Positions 19,685-30,495 are shown, numbered from the stretch's first letter. The stretch is 64,000 nt of DNA from Rubrivivax sp. (GCA_016790225.1 JAEUOZ010000015.1:1-64000), one strand, 5' to 3'. Notes: generated from the letters alone by a model not told the origin. Program-made: numbers and translations.

Positions 19685-21538
19685 ATGGTGAAGCGACTTC
19701 TGCAGCTGCTGTCGATCGTCTGTGCGCTCGCAGCCGCTGCTCCGATGGCGGGCGCGCAGCCGGTCGTGCGCATTGTCTCCGCGCTGACGGTCGAGGATGC
19801 CGGGCCCCGCTTCCCGCAGGGCACGACCGCGCGCACCGTCTCGCTGCCCGACGCCTGGTCGGAGTCGCGCCCCGCCACGAACGGGCCGGTGTGGTATCGG
19901 CTGTCGTTCCTGGGGCCTTCGGCCGCTTCCGATCCGCCACCGCTGATGGCCGTCTGGATCGAGCGCGCGTGCAGCCAGCTGCTGGTGCAGCTGAACGGGC
20001 GGACCGTCTTCCAGGAGGCGACCGCGCCGCCGGCCACCACGCGCTGCAACCACCCGCTGTGGATCGCACTGCCGGCCGAAGCCCTGATGGGCGGCACCAA
20101 CGTGCTGGACATCCGCCTGGCGGGCTGGCCGCTGGACCGTGTGGCCTCGCGGGAGCGGGCCGCCGGGCTGTCGCTGGTGCATGTGGGGCCGCAGGCCGCG
20201 CTGCTGGAACTGCACGCGGCAACGGTGCCCTGGCGCGCAGGCATCGCCCAGGCCATCACCCTGGCCCTGGGCTTCGTGGGGGCCTTCATGCTGCTGCAGG
20301 GCTGGAGCCACCCGCGCGAGCGTCACATCAACTGGTTCGGTGGCCTCTGCCTTGCCGTGGCCCTGGCGCAGTTGCCGCAATGGCTGCGCGACGTGCCGCT
20401 GGACAGCGCGTGGGTGGAGTTCCTGGCGGCCAGCCTGCTGCCCTGGATGACGCTGGCGGCGGCGCAGTTCCTGCTGCGCCATGCCGGCCGGCGTGAGCGG
20501 GTGGCCGACCTCGTGCTGCCCGCCCAGTGCGTGCTGATGCCGCTGTCGCTGGTGCTGCTGGGCCCGAACAACCTGCAGACCGCGATCCAGTTCTGGAGCA
20601 CGCTGTTCATCATCGAGATCCTCGTGGCGGCGACCTTGCACCTGGGCGTGCAATGGCATGTCAGCCGTCGCAGCTTCTGGATGATGTGCGCGCTGCTGGC
20701 GGCGATCGGCCTGGGCGAGGCGGCGGCGTTCTTCGGGTCACGCCTCGAACTGCCGGAGCTCGCCGTGGCCGCACAGGTGATCCTGCCGTCGGTGCTGATG
20801 CTGCTGGCGCTGCGCCTGATCCAGCAGCGGGGCCGGGCGCTGGAATCGGCGGAGACCAGCCGCGCCCTGCTGGAGCAGCGCGTGGCCGAGGTCAAGGCCG
20901 AGATCGAGGCCAACTACCGCCAGCTCTCCGAGCTGCGCGTCGTTCAGGTCACCGATCGCGAACGCAAGCGCATTGCGGCCGATCTTCACGACGACCTGGG
21001 CGCCAAGCTGCTGACCATCGTGCACACCAGCGAGAGCGAGCGCATCTCCACGCTGGCGCGCGAAGCGCTGGAAGAGATGCGCCTGTCGGTGCGCGGCCTC
21101 ACCGGCAAGCCGGTGAGGCTGGAGGACGCGCTGGGCGACTGGCGCGCCGAGGTGATCTCGCGCCTGGGCCAGGCCGGCATCGAGGCCGTGTGGAACATGC
21201 CCGTGGAGGATCTGCCGCACACGCTGCCCGCCCGGGCCTTCGTGCAGACCACGCGCATCATCCGCGAAGCGGTCAACAACATCATCAAGCACAGCGGCGC
21301 CTCGCAGTGCGCGGTACGCTGCAACGTGGCCGGGGGCGATTTCCAGCTGGTCATCCAGGACAACGGCAAGGGCATCGCCGTCGAAGTGGACGGCCGGCTG
21401 GACCGCGGGCATGGCCTGGCCAGCATGAAGGGGCGCGCCAAGCAGCTGCAAGGCCAGTGCCTGGTGGAGTCCGGCCCCGGCTATGGCACGGTGATCCGAC
21501 TCACGATACCCCTTGAACCGACTGGCCACGCGGTTTGA
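19685..21538 (+). CDS. membrane sensor histidine kinase, NarL-type (HisKA_3)
   Basis: A 617-aa kinase. It starts with a signal peptide (ending MAGAQP), then a periplasmic carbohydrate-module-like domain, six or seven helices around residues 195-390 (7TMR-DISM pattern), a coiled coil, the HisKA_3 dimerisation motif DRERKRIAADLHDDLGAK with the phosphorylated His, and an HATPase with EAVNNIIKHS and DNGKGI. The partner response regulator is 59 bases downstream. The signal is unknown. The first base of the gene lies 108 bases from the divergent phoH start. Confidence 0.9.
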   Translation: MVKRLLQLLSIVCALAAAAPMAGAQPVVRIVSALTVEDAGPRFPQGTTARTVSLPDAWSESRPATNGPVWYRLSFLGPSAASDPPPLMAVWIERACSQLLVQLNGRTVFQEATAPPATTRCNHPLWIALPAEALMGGTNVLDIRLAGWPLDRVASRERAAGLSLVHVGPQAALLELHAATVPWRAGIAQAITLALGFVGAFMLLQGWSHPRERHINWFGGLCLAVALAQLPQWLRDVPLDSAWVEFLAASLLPWMTLAAAQFLLRHAGRRERVADLVLPAQCVLMPLSLVLLGPNNLQTAIQFWSTLFIIEILVAATLHLGVQWHVSRRSFWMMCALLAAIGLGEAAAFFGSRLELPELAVAAQVILPSVLMLLALRLIQQRGRALESAETSRALLEQRVAEVKAEIEANYRQLSELRVVQVTDRERKRIAADLHDDLGAKLLTIVHTSESERISTLAREALEEMRLSVRGLTGKPVRLEDALGDWRAEVISRLGQAGIEAVWNMPVEDLPHTLPARAFVQTTRIIREAVNNIIKHSGASQCAVRCNVAGGDFQLVIQDNGKGIAVEVDGRLDRGHGLASMKGRAKQLQGQCLVESGPGYGTVIRLTIPLEPTGHAV

Positions 21539-21597
21539 AGCGCTTTAGTATCTGCGCCCGCATGCCGATAGGGGCTTAACCGGCAGACAGGAATCGT

Positions 21598-22248
21598 ATG
21601 AAGAACATTCTCCTCCTCGAAGACCTTCCCCAGATCCGCGCCTGGATGCGCGATCTGGTGATCCGCGTCTTTCCGCAAGCCCAGATTTCCGAGGCGGCGC
21701 GCGTGCACGATGCCTTGCAGCTGGTGCAGGCTGTCAAGTTCGATCTGGCGCTGATCGATCTGGGCCTGCCCGATGGCTCCGGCGTCGACGTGGTGGCCCG
21801 GCTGCGTGACGTGCAGCCCGAGGCGCAATCGGTCGTGGTCACCATCCACGACGACGATGAACACCTCTTTCCGGCGCTGCAGGCAGGCGCCTACGGCTAC
21901 ATCCTGAAGGAGCAGGCGCGCGAGCTGATCACCGAGCAGCTGCAGCGCATCAGCCAGGGCGAGCCCCCGCTGTCGCCTTCGATCGCGCGCCGCGTGCTGG
22001 CCTACTTCACGCACAAGGCCAAGCCGCAGCCCTCGGCCATCCTGCCGCATGTCTCGCTGACCGAGCGCGAATCCGAAGTCCTGCTGCGCGTGGCCAAGGG
22101 CTTCACGCTGCCGGAAATCGGCGTGCAGCTGGGCCTGAGCCGCCACACGATCGCCGATTACGTGAAGCAGATCTACCGCAAGCTCAACGTGAGTTCGCGC
22201 GCCGAAGCGGCCCTGGAAGCGCAGCGCCTGGGCCTCTTCGGGCGCTGA
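21598..22248 (+). CDS. NarL/FixJ-family response regulator
   Basis: A 216-aa regulator. The receiver domain begins MKNILLLEDLPQIR and has the phosphorylated Asp in LALIDLGLPDG (residue about 54) and the conserved Lys in GYILKEQA. A LuxR-type helix-turn-helix follows (LTERESEVLLRVAKG, SRHTIADYVKQIYRKL). It lies directly behind its cognate kinase and probably controls unlinked targets. Confidence 0.93.
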   Translation: MKNILLLEDLPQIRAWMRDLVIRVFPQAQISEAARVHDALQLVQAVKFDLALIDLGLPDGSGVDVVARLRDVQPEAQSVVVTIHDDDEHLFPALQAGAYGYILKEQARELITEQLQRISQGEPPLSPSIARRVLAYFTHKAKPQPSAILPHVSLTERESEVLLRVAKGFTLPEIGVQLGLSRHTIADYVKQIYRKLNVSSRAEAALEAQRLGLFGR

Positions 22249-22292
22249 ACACGCGCCATCGGTTCATCCGGCCTGCCCGGCCGACCCACCGC

Positions 22293-22320
22293 AAGCCGCC
22301 CACGGGCGGCTTGTGTCGTT
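22293..22320 (+). terminator. possible terminator behind the response regulator
   Basis: Perfect 8-bp stem AAGCCGCC/GGCGGCTT with a CACG loop (22293-22312), 45 bases after the stop, followed by a T-rich but interrupted tail (gtgtcgttt). It is a weak intrinsic terminator by its tail. Confidence 0.5.
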
Positions 22321-22424
22321 TCGGATTCGGGCTGGCGCAGTCTGCGTCTTCACCGGCCTGCGCGCGGCTCACAGGCCCCAGTCGAGCACACTTCAAGCCG
22401 CCCCCGGTGCACTAGCATGCACGC

Positions 22425-23000
22425 ATGATTGGCAGGCTGCGCGGCACCCTGGCGGCGAAGACGCCGCCGCAGGTACTCGTCGATGTGAACGGCGTGGGCT
22501 ATGAGCTCGACGTCCCGATGAGCACGTTCTACAACCTGCCCGGACTGGGCGAGCCGGTGGTGCTGCTGACGCAGTTCATCGTGCGCGAGGACGCGCAGCT
22601 GCTCTACGGTTTCCTCACGGCCGCCGAGCGCCAGAGCTTCCGGGAGCTGGTGCGCATCAGCGGCATCGGTCCGCGCACGGCGCTGGGCGTGCTGTCGGGC
22701 CTGAGCGCCGACGAGCTGGCGCGCGCGATCGAGCAGCAGGACGCCGCGCGGCTGGTGAAGGTGCCGGGCATCGGCAAGAAGACCGCTGAGCGCCTGCTGC
22801 TGGAGCTGAAAGGCCGGCTCGGCCATGAGCCCGGACCGTCCGCAAGCGCGACAGCCGACGCCAACACGACCGACATCCAGCAGGCGCTGCTGGCCCTGGG
22901 CTACAACGAGCGCGAGGCGAGTGCGGCGCTCAAGGCGCTTCCGGCGGGCGTGGGCGTGAGCGAAGGCATCAAGCTGGCACTGAAGTCGCTGAGCCGCTGA
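22425..23000 (+). CDS. ruvA: Holliday junction branch-migration protein RuvA
   Basis: A 191-aa DNA-binding subunit that targets RuvB to Holliday junctions. It has the N-terminal OB fold ([25 protein letters not shown]), two helix-hairpin-helix motifs ([31 protein letters not shown]), a flexible Ser/Ala/Thr linker near residues 145-155, and the C-terminal RuvB-contact domain. ruvB follows 94 bases downstream; ruvC is not in this window. Confidence 0.97.
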   Translation: MIGRLRGTLAAKTPPQVLVDVNGVGYELDVPMSTFYNLPGLGEPVVLLTQFIVREDAQLLYGFLTAAERQSFRELVRISGIGPRTALGVLSGLSADELARAIEQQDAARLVKVPGIGKKTAERLLLELKGRLGHEPGPSASATADANTTDIQQALLALGYNEREASAALKALPAGVGVSEGIKLALKSLSR

Positions 23001-23094
23001 GCCGCTGACCGCACGCAGCCGCGAAGCCGGGCGGGCGGCAGCAGGCAGCGCAGGGCCGCCCACGCTCCTTGCCCCGCTTGACGATAATCACTGT

Positions 23095-24150
<1,056 letters not shown>

Positions 24151-24161
24151 GCGCCTGGCGG

Positions 24162-24803
24162 CTACAGCCCCTCCAGGTGGCTGCAGTCGTTCCAGCCGAT
24201 CATCATCAGGCCTTCATCGGCCAGCAGCAGCCGGTTGACGGCGGCGTTGGCCAGCTCCCAGGTGCGCGGCGCCTGCATGCCCGTGCGGCAGGCCGCGCGG
24301 TACAGCGCGTCCAGAACGCCCCCGTGGGCCACCAGCACCACGGTCTGGCCCGGGTGCCTGGCCGCCAGGCGCAGCGCGGCCTGCACGCTGCGCGCCTGGA
24401 AGGCCGGCAGCGATTCGCCCCCAGGCGGCTCGAAGGCCGGGTCGCGACGCCGCCAGGCGGCCGCGCCTTCGGGCCAGCGCGATTCGATCTCCGCGTAGGT
24501 GTGGCCCTCGAACTCGCCAAAGGCCCGCTCGCGCAGGCCCGGATCGGTGTTCACGGCCAGCCCGTGCCGCAGCGCCAGCGGCGCGGCCGTGTCGTGGGCG
24601 CGCTGCAGGTCGCTGGCGTAGATCACATGCAGCGTCTCGCCATCCAGCGCCTCCGCAAGACGCTGTGCTTGCGCCTGGCCCAGCGCGTTCAAGGGGATGT
24701 CGGTGTGGCCCTGCAGCCGCTGCGCGACGTTCCACTCGGTCTCGCCATGGCGGACGGCAATCAGGTGCGTGGCTTGCGCGGCCGCGTCGCTGCCGGTCTG
24801 CAT
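24162..24803 (-). CDS. histidine phosphatase (phosphoglycerate mutase-like)
   Basis: A 213-aa cytoplasmic enzyme of the phosphoglycerate-mutase fold. The catalytic histidine is in AVRHGETEWN near residue 20, with the second histidine in LVAHGGVLDA and the acid in LRERAFGEFEGHTY. The motif pattern is that of the broad GpmB/CobC/PhoE group; substrate is not evident. Its start overlaps the stop of the YbhB gene (TGATG). Confidence 0.9.
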   Translation of the reverse strand: MQTGSDAAAQATHLIAVRHGETEWNVAQRLQGHTDIPLNALGQAQAQRLAEALDGETLHVIYASDLQRAHDTAAPLALRHGLAVNTDPGLRERAFGEFEGHTYAEIESRWPEGAAAWRRRDPAFEPPGGESLPAFQARSVQAALRLAARHPGQTVVLVAHGGVLDALYRAACRTGMQAPRTWELANAAVNRLLLADEGLMMIGWNDCSHLEGL

Positions 24804-25432
24804 CAGTCCAGCAGGCGCCGGTTGAGCGTGTAGGTGCCCGAGTGCGTGGCGGCATCCAGCATCACGCCGGCCAGCGCAGCGCGGACCTGTTCGCCCGTGA
24901 AGTCGCCTTCCACGGGCAGGCGCGGCACGGAGACGGCATAGAGCGTGAAGACGTAGTGGTGCACCAGCGAATCGTTGAACGGCGGAAACGGCCCGTCGTA
25001 GCCGTGGTAGCGGCCGGCCATCTGCGCATCACCGGCGAACCAGCCGGTGTAGTCGTTCAGGCCCTGGCGCGCGCCGCGCAGCGCCTGCGGCCCCGGCTTG
25101 CCGCGGGCCACGAAGCCGCGGCTGAACTCGCCCTCGGCGATCTCGCTGGGTGCGGGGGGCAGATCGATCAGCAGCCAGTGGAAGAAGTCCACGCGATCCA
25201 GATCGGCGGGCACCTCGCGCCCCGGCTGATTCACGTCGTCGCCGCGGCTGGGCACGTCGAAATCGTGGCACACCAGCACCAGCGAGCGCGTGCCGGCCGG
25301 CAGGTCATCCCAGGCCAGATGCGGATTCAGGTTCTCGGAGAAGGTGACGCTGCCGTCCGAGGCCAGGCGGCCGGCGGCATAGCGCGAAGGAATCCGTTCG
25401 CCGTTGGGCCAGCTGCGGCTGGTGAGTTTCAT
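24803..25432 (-). CDS. YbhB/YbcL (PEBP-like) family protein
   Basis: A 209-aa protein of the phosphatidylethanolamine-binding fold, larger than the usual 150-180 aa. It has the motifs NPHLAWDDLPAGTRSLVLVCHD, FFHWLLIDLP, GPFPPFNDSLVHHYVFTLYA. No signal peptide is seen, so it is cytoplasmic. Role unknown. Confidence 0.88.
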   Translation of the reverse strand: MKLTSRSWPNGERIPSRYAAGRLASDGSVTFSENLNPHLAWDDLPAGTRSLVLVCHDFDVPSRGDDVNQPGREVPADLDRVDFFHWLLIDLPPAPSEIAEGEFSRGFVARGKPGPQALRGARQGLNDYTGWFAGDAQMAGRYHGYDGPFPPFNDSLVHHYVFTLYAVSVPRLPVEGDFTGEQVRAALAGVMLDAATHSGTYTLNRRLLD

Positions 25433-25452
25433 CTGCACGCTCCCTTGGACAC

Positions 25453-25761
25453 TCAAACGCCCCAGACGATGGGCTCTTCGGCCGCATGCGCCTGCCTCAT
25501 CATTTCCACCATCGGCCACACCCGCTGGCGCAAGGACACTGGATCCCGGCGGGAGCCGGCCGCGGGTTCACCCTGCTGCGCCCGTTCGGCATCCTCCAGC
25601 GCGGCTGCGCGCTGCAGGGCTTCGATGGCCGCCGGCATGGCGGCGGGCTCGATGATGCCCTTGGGGGCCGGCTCGCGGCCGATCAGCGTGAGCAGGCGGT
25701 CGCCATGCGGCTGCAGCATCAGCGTGTCGCCGGCCGCCTTGCTCTTGAACTTGTAGATCAT
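25453..25761 (-). CDS. DUF1840 family small protein
   Basis: A 102-aa soluble protein common in betaproteobacteria, beginning MIYKFKSKAAGDTLML and with a central GREPAPKGIIEPAAMPAAI, the usual DUF1840 landmarks; the C-terminus is helical. The function is unknown. It is followed by the YbhB gene with a 20-base gap. Confidence 0.85.
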   Translation of the reverse strand: MIYKFKSKAAGDTLMLQPHGDRLLTLIGREPAPKGIIEPAAMPAAIEALQRAAALEDAERAQQGEPAAGSRRDPVSLRQRVWPMVEMMRQAHAAEEPIVWGV

Positions 25762-25814
25762 CGCCACTCCCGGCACGCGTGTCGCCGGTGATTGTGCAAC
25801 GACGCGCGGTGGCT

Positions 25815-25839
25815 GCCGGCGCGCGGGCCGGGCGCCGGC
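25815..25839. repeat. inverted repeat between the EAL gene and DUF1840
   Basis: Perfect arms GCCGGCGC (25815-25822) and GCGCCGGC (25832-25839) around a nine-base GC-rich loop, just after the EAL-gene stop on the minus strand. No U-run follows, so it may stabilise RNA ends or do nothing. Confidence 0.45.
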
Positions 25840-25848
25840 GACGCGCCC

Positions 25849-27969
25849 TCAGCCGCCGTGCACGAGCAGCGGCACGCTCGGCGCGAGCCAGCGCTCTTCA
25901 AAACGGGCTGCGTCGACGGCCGGCGAGAAGTGGTAGCCCTGGAAACGCGTGCAGCCGGCATCGCGCAGGAAGTCGTGCTGGCCCTGGTTCTCCACGCCTT
26001 CGGCGATCACGCCCATGCCCAGCGCACGCGCCATCTGCAGGATGGCCTTGACGATGCCGGCATCGCTGTCGTCCGCGGGCAGCCCGGCGACGAAGCTGCG
26101 ATCGATCTTCACCTGATCGATCGGAAAGCGCTTCAGGTAGGCCAGGCTGGAGTAGCCGGTGCCGAAGTCATCGATCGACAGCCGCACGCCCAGGCGCGAC
26201 AGCGCATTCAGCCGCGTGAGCATGTCTTCGGCGTCATGGATCAGGATCGTCTCGGTGACTTCCAGCTCCAGGGCCTCGGGTGGCAGCCCGTTGTCGTCCA
26301 GCACCTTGGCCACCTGTTCGATGAAGTCCGGCTGCTGGAACTGCAGCGCCGACACGTTCACGGCCACCGGCACATCAAAACCCTTGGCGCGCCAGCGCGC
26401 CGCCTGGCGCACCGCCTCGGCCATCACCCAGGCGCCGATGCTGATGATCAGCCCGCTTTCCTCGGCCACCGGGATGAAGCGCGCCGGCGAGACGTCACCG
26501 CCGAACTCCGGGTCGCGCCAGCGCAGCAGGGCCTCGGCGCCCACGAGCTGGCCGCTGCGCAGATCCACCTGCGGCTGGTAGTGCAGCCGGAAGCGCTGGT
26601 GCGCCAGCGCCTGGCGCATGGCGTGGTCCATGCGCATGCTGGTGCGCAGATCAGCCTCGCGGCGCATGGTGTGCAGCCGCCAGCTGGCGCGGCCGGCGCC
26701 CTTGGCACGGCGCATCGCTTCGCCTGCGTTGTTCATCAGCTCGTCCAGGCCGCGTCCGTGGATCGGGCTGACCGCCACGCCAATGCTGCAGGTGAGCGTG
26801 AACTGCATGCCGTCCAGGCTGCTGGGCACGGCGATGGCATCCAGCACACGTCGCGCCGTGATCTCTGCAGCCGCCGGATCCGCGTGGTGGACCAGCAGCG
26901 CAAACTGATCGCCGCCGACGCGGGCGATCATGTCGCCCTGGCGCATCGCGGCGCGCAGGCGGCGCGTCACCTCCAGCAGCACGAGATCGGCGCGCGAGCT
27001 ACCCAGCGTCTCGTTGATGTTGCTGAACCTGTCCAGATCCACCAACATCAACGCAAAGCTGCTGCCGCCATGGTGCAGATCGGCCACGGCCCGCTCCACG
27101 GCCGCCGAGAGTTCGCCGCGGTGCGGCAGGCCGGTCAGCGGATCGGTCTGCGAGAGCTCCACGATGCGGCGATCGGCCGCCACGCGATCGGAGACGTCGC
27201 GGAACGCATAGACACGCCCCATCGGCCGGCCACGCTGCCACAGCGGCTGCGTGACACGCTCGATGATCTGGCGCGAATGCAGGGTCAGCGTATCCGTGGC
27301 GCTGGCCAGCGTGGCATTCACGAGGGCGCGCAGGCGCCGCTCGTAGGCATCGCTGTCCTCCACGCTGCGCCGCAGCCAGTCGTGCACGGCCTGGTCATCG
27401 CGGGCATCCAGCAGCTGCTGAGGCAGGCCCCAGATCTCCGCAAAGCGGCGGTTGAAGGCGCGGATGTGGCCGCCCAGATCCGTGACCAGGATGCCGTCTG
27501 CCGTGCTCTCCAGCGTCGCCTGCAGCTCCGACAGCGCCTGCTCCAGCCGATCCTCGGCCGCGTGGCGCTCGGACAGGTCGGTCAGCATCACCAGGTAGTA
27601 GGTCTGGCCGGCCTCTCCGTGGGCAAACGGCCTGACGCTGCGCGACACGTGCAGGCTGCGACCATCGGCCAGGCCCAGCGTGGCTTCGGAGTGCAGCACG
27701 CCGGCCAGCCCGCGCGAGGCCTCGTCCCAGTAGACCAGGTCTTCGGGCGTGAAGACCAGCGACTCCGCGCTCTGTCCCAGCAGGGAGCCCGGGGCCTTGC
27801 CGATCAAGGCATGGGCCCGGTCGTTGGCGGCCACCACGGTCAGCCCGCGCCCTTCCACCAGCCAGGCTGCCTCGGGCAGGCTTTCCAGCAGCGCGGGCCA
27901 GCCCAGCGCCTGCACGGTGGGCACCGCGCCGGGGGGCAGCAGCCGCACGGAGCTGTCGAAAGCGCCCAT
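25849..27969 (-). CDS. PAS-PAS-GGDEF-EAL c-di-GMP protein with degenerate GGDEF
   Basis: A 706-aa cytoplasmic protein, with no transmembrane segment. Two PAS-like sensory domains (about residues 20-140 and 155-270) precede a GGDEF domain and an EAL domain. The cyclase motif reads GGDQF, with Q replacing the second acidic residue. The EAL phosphodiesterase looks complete: VGAEALLRW, VNVSALQF, LEVTETIL, DDFGTGYSSL, VKIDRSF, and AEGVEN. It is therefore more likely a PAS-gated c-di-GMP phosphodiesterase. Its start overlaps the stop of the HD-GYP gene (TGATG), so both are made together. Confidence 0.93.
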   Translation of the reverse strand: MGAFDSSVRLLPPGAVPTVQALGWPALLESLPEAAWLVEGRGLTVVAANDRAHALIGKAPGSLLGQSAESLVFTPEDLVYWDEASRGLAGVLHSEATLGLADGRSLHVSRSVRPFAHGEAGQTYYLVMLTDLSERHAAEDRLEQALSELQATLESTADGILVTDLGGHIRAFNRRFAEIWGLPQQLLDARDDQAVHDWLRRSVEDSDAYERRLRALVNATLASATDTLTLHSRQIIERVTQPLWQRGRPMGRVYAFRDVSDRVAADRRIVELSQTDPLTGLPHRGELSAAVERAVADLHHGGSSFALMLVDLDRFSNINETLGSSRADLVLLEVTRRLRAAMRQGDMIARVGGDQFALLVHHADPAAAEITARRVLDAIAVPSSLDGMQFTLTCSIGVAVSPIHGRGLDELMNNAGEAMRRAKGAGRASWRLHTMRREADLRTSMRMDHAMRQALAHQRFRLHYQPQVDLRSGQLVGAEALLRWRDPEFGGDVSPARFIPVAEESGLIISIGAWVMAEAVRQAARWRAKGFDVPVAVNVSALQFQQPDFIEQVAKVLDDNGLPPEALELEVTETILIHDAEDMLTRLNALSRLGVRLSIDDFGTGYSSLAYLKRFPIDQVKIDRSFVAGLPADDSDAGIVKAILQMARALGMGVIAEGVENQGQHDFLRDAGCTRFQGYHFSPAVDAARFEERWLAPSVPLLVHGG

Positions 27970-29258
27970 CAACCCGCCGGCGTCTCGTTGTCGACGAGCG
28001 GGGCCGCGCCGGACTCGAAGAAATAGGCCACGCGCGGCCGCGGGGCCAGATAGTCCAGCGCCGCCGCCGGCAGCTGGGCGGCGCGGATGCTGCGCCGGAT
28101 GCCCAGATCGGGTGCGCGTTCCAGATCCAGGTGCAGGGCTTCGTCGCGCGGGACCTTGGAGTCGTAGACCAGGACCCGCGGCTTCAACGGTCGAAGCGAG
28201 TTGACACTCACGACGAGGCCGAAGCGGTCGTCGGTCAGCTGCACCACGGAGCCCGCCGGATAGACGCCCATCATGCGGATGAAGGCATTCAGCACCGTCG
28301 CGTCGTACTTCGCGCGGCTGTGGGCAAACAGCGTCGAGAGCGCCTCGTGCGGCGTGAGCGCGCGGGCCAGCGAAGGCGGATTGCACAGGTTGTCGAAGCG
28401 GTTCACCAGCGCCACGATGCGCGCCGGCATGCTGATGGCATCACCGCTCAGCCGACGCGGAAAACCGCTGCCGTCGGCCATCTCGTGGTGCTGGGTGATG
28501 ACGCTGGTGACCGCTGCGCCGGTGCCCATGCGCCGGGCCTGGAACTGGCCCTGGTTCACATGGTCGGCATAGGCCGCCGCCTCGGCCGGCGTGAACTTGT
28601 CGTCCGGATGGCGCAACCGCTCCGGCACTCCCAGCTTGCCCACGTCATGCAGCAGCGCGCCGGCGCCCAGCTCGGCCAGCTCAGGCTCAGCCAGACCCAG
28701 CATGCGCCCCATCAGCATCGACACCACGGCGACATTCATCGCGTGCGCGGTCGCCCGGTCGCCCGAGGCGGTGTTGAGCACGCGGATGCACATCTCGCCT
28801 TCGACGAGCATCTTGTCCAGCAAGGCCTGGCTCAGGGCCTCGGTGTCCTGGCGCGCGGCCTGGGGCTCCTTGAGAACGCGGTCGTGCGCCTTGCGCCAGG
28901 CCTTGCCGGCCTCCTGATACTGCATTTCGCACAGCTGCGACGCGGCACGCTGCTCGGCCAGCAGGCGGCGGCGGGCCTCGGCCTCGATCTCACCCGGCGT
29001 GCGGGGTCGGGCTTCCGGCTGCACAGCGGCGGACGTCGGCCCTGGCTCGGCCGGCAGGCTCATCCGGGCCGGCTCATCGGGATCGCTGCGCTCGGGATCC
29101 CAGCGCACGCGGCTCAGGCCCAGGGTGCGTATCGTCTGGATCTGCTCATCGGACTCGATCTTGAAGCTGGAACGCGGAAATGGATGCGACATCCAGCTCA
29201 GGTCGAGGTGGACGTACATGCCCACCCGCAACTGCTGAATGCTGACCGTCGGTGTCAT
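27969..29258 (-). CDS. HD-GYP domain phosphodiesterase with DUF3391 N-terminus
   Basis: A 429-aa protein with the DUF3391 module at the start (IQQLRVGMYVHLDLSWMSHPFPRS), a helical linker, and an HD-GYP domain. The HD motif is LLHDVGKLGVP, and further metal ligands are in HHEMADGSGFP. The signature GYP is here GFP, a conservative change, so phosphodiesterase activity is likely. The gene upstream of the EAL gene makes a two-phosphodiesterase operon. The ATG at 29258 fits the domain start. Confidence 0.92.
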   Translation of the reverse strand: MTPTVSIQQLRVGMYVHLDLSWMSHPFPRSSFKIESDEQIQTIRTLGLSRVRWDPERSDPDEPARMSLPAEPGPTSAAVQPEARPRTPGEIEAEARRRLLAEQRAASQLCEMQYQEAGKAWRKAHDRVLKEPQAARQDTEALSQALLDKMLVEGEMCIRVLNTASGDRATAHAMNVAVVSMLMGRMLGLAEPELAELGAGALLHDVGKLGVPERLRHPDDKFTPAEAAAYADHVNQGQFQARRMGTGAAVTSVITQHHEMADGSGFPRRLSGDAISMPARIVALVNRFDNLCNPPSLARALTPHEALSTLFAHSRAKYDATVLNAFIRMMGVYPAGSVVQLTDDRFGLVVSVNSLRPLKPRVLVYDSKVPRDEALHLDLERAPDLGIRRSIRAAQLPAAALDYLAPRPRVAYFFESGAAPLVDNETPAG

Positions 29259-29410
29259 GGCCAATGAACCCTTCCAGGGGCGGCTCGGACAGCCACCCAC
29301 ACTGGGCATTTCGACCCGGGCACCCCTGACTTGAATCAGGCCCCCAGTCCCTCAGGCAGCCGTGAACCAATTCACGCCGAAGCCCGGCCTTCGCCGCTGG
29401 CGCGGCCGGA

Positions 29411-30487
29411 TCAGAGGCCGGCAGCAGCGGCCACCGCGCCGGGGTCCACGCCCAGCCGCCCGGCGGCATCGAGGATCTCGCGCCAGGTGGTGGCGTCCAC
29501 GGGCACGCCATCGCGCAGCCGCTGCAGCCTGCGCGCGCGCTCGGGCTCGCCGGCTGCCTGCACCGGACCAAAGCCTTCACGCGGCGGCGAGGCCTTCATC
29601 CACGCCAGGAAGGCCAGCGCCTCGGCTTCGAAGGCAGCGCGCTCGCCCAGCCGCGCCGGATCGACCAGCACGCTGAACATGCCGTTGAGCACGCGGCGCC
29701 GGCTGTTGTCGTGATCGCGCTGCGTCTGGCCTGCGGCCAGTGCGCCACCCAGCAGTTCGCACACCAGGGCGAGCCCGGCGCCCTTGTGGCCGCCGAAGCT
29801 CAGCAGCGCGCCCAGCGGCGGGATCACCGTGTAGCGCGGCTCCTGCGTCGGCCGACCCTGGTCGTCGATCAGGCAGCCGGCCTCGACCGGCTCGCCCTGG
29901 TTGTGGGCGACGCGGGTCTTGCCCTGGGCGATCACGCTGGTGGCGAAATCCAGCAGCACCGGATCGCGGCCCTGCAACGGAATCCCCACGCAGAAGGGGT
30001 TGGTGCCGAATCGGGCATCGCTGCCGCCATGGGGCGCGACGATCGCGCGTGCGATGACGTTGACGAAGTGGATGGAGACAAGCCCGGCCTGCGCGACCTG
30101 CTCGGCCCAGGCGCCGATGCGGCCCAGGTGATGCGCCTGGCCCAGGGCCACGACGCAGCTGCCCAGCTGCCGCGCACGCTCGATGCCCAGCGCCATGGCC
30201 TCCTGGCCGACCACCTGGCCGAAGCCGGCGCAGCCATCCAGGCGCAGCAGCGCCCCGGCGTCCAGCAGCACCTGAACATGGGCGTTGGGCTTCAGGTTGC
30301 CTTCGAGAAACGCATCGGCATAGCGCGGCAGCATGCCGATGCCATGCGAATCGTGGCCCTGCAGGTTGGCTTCGATCAGGTTGCCGACCACCGCGTCCAC
30401 CTCGGCGGGCTCGCTGCCGAAACCGCGCACCAGGCGACGCATCGCCTCTTGCAGGCGGGGCTCGGGGATCAGGTGCATCTGGTTCAT
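29411..30487 (-). CDS. Ldh family NAD(P)-dependent oxidoreductase
   Basis: A 358-aa enzyme of the malate/L-lactate/ureidoglycolate/sulfolactate dehydrogenase fold (unrelated to classical LDH). It shows the catalytic histidine in GHDSHGIGMLPRY, cofactor motifs FVNVIARAIVAPHGG and FGTNPFCVGIP, and DFATSVIAQGK. The acid substrate is not decided by motifs. It follows the S66 peptidase gene by eight bases, and both could serve breakdown of cell-wall or D-amino-acid derivatives. Confidence 0.9.
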   Translation of the reverse strand: MNQMHLIPEPRLQEAMRRLVRGFGSEPAEVDAVVGNLIEANLQGHDSHGIGMLPRYADAFLEGNLKPNAHVQVLLDAGALLRLDGCAGFGQVVGQEAMALGIERARQLGSCVVALGQAHHLGRIGAWAEQVAQAGLVSIHFVNVIARAIVAPHGGSDARFGTNPFCVGIPLQGRDPVLLDFATSVIAQGKTRVAHNQGEPVEAGCLIDDQGRPTQEPRYTVIPPLGALLSFGGHKGAGLALVCELLGGALAAGQTQRDHDNSRRRVLNGMFSVLVDPARLGERAAFEAEALAFLAWMKASPPREGFGPVQAAGEPERARRLQRLRDGVPVDATTWREILDAAGRLGVDPGAVAAAAGL

Positions 30488-30495
30488 GGTCAGCC

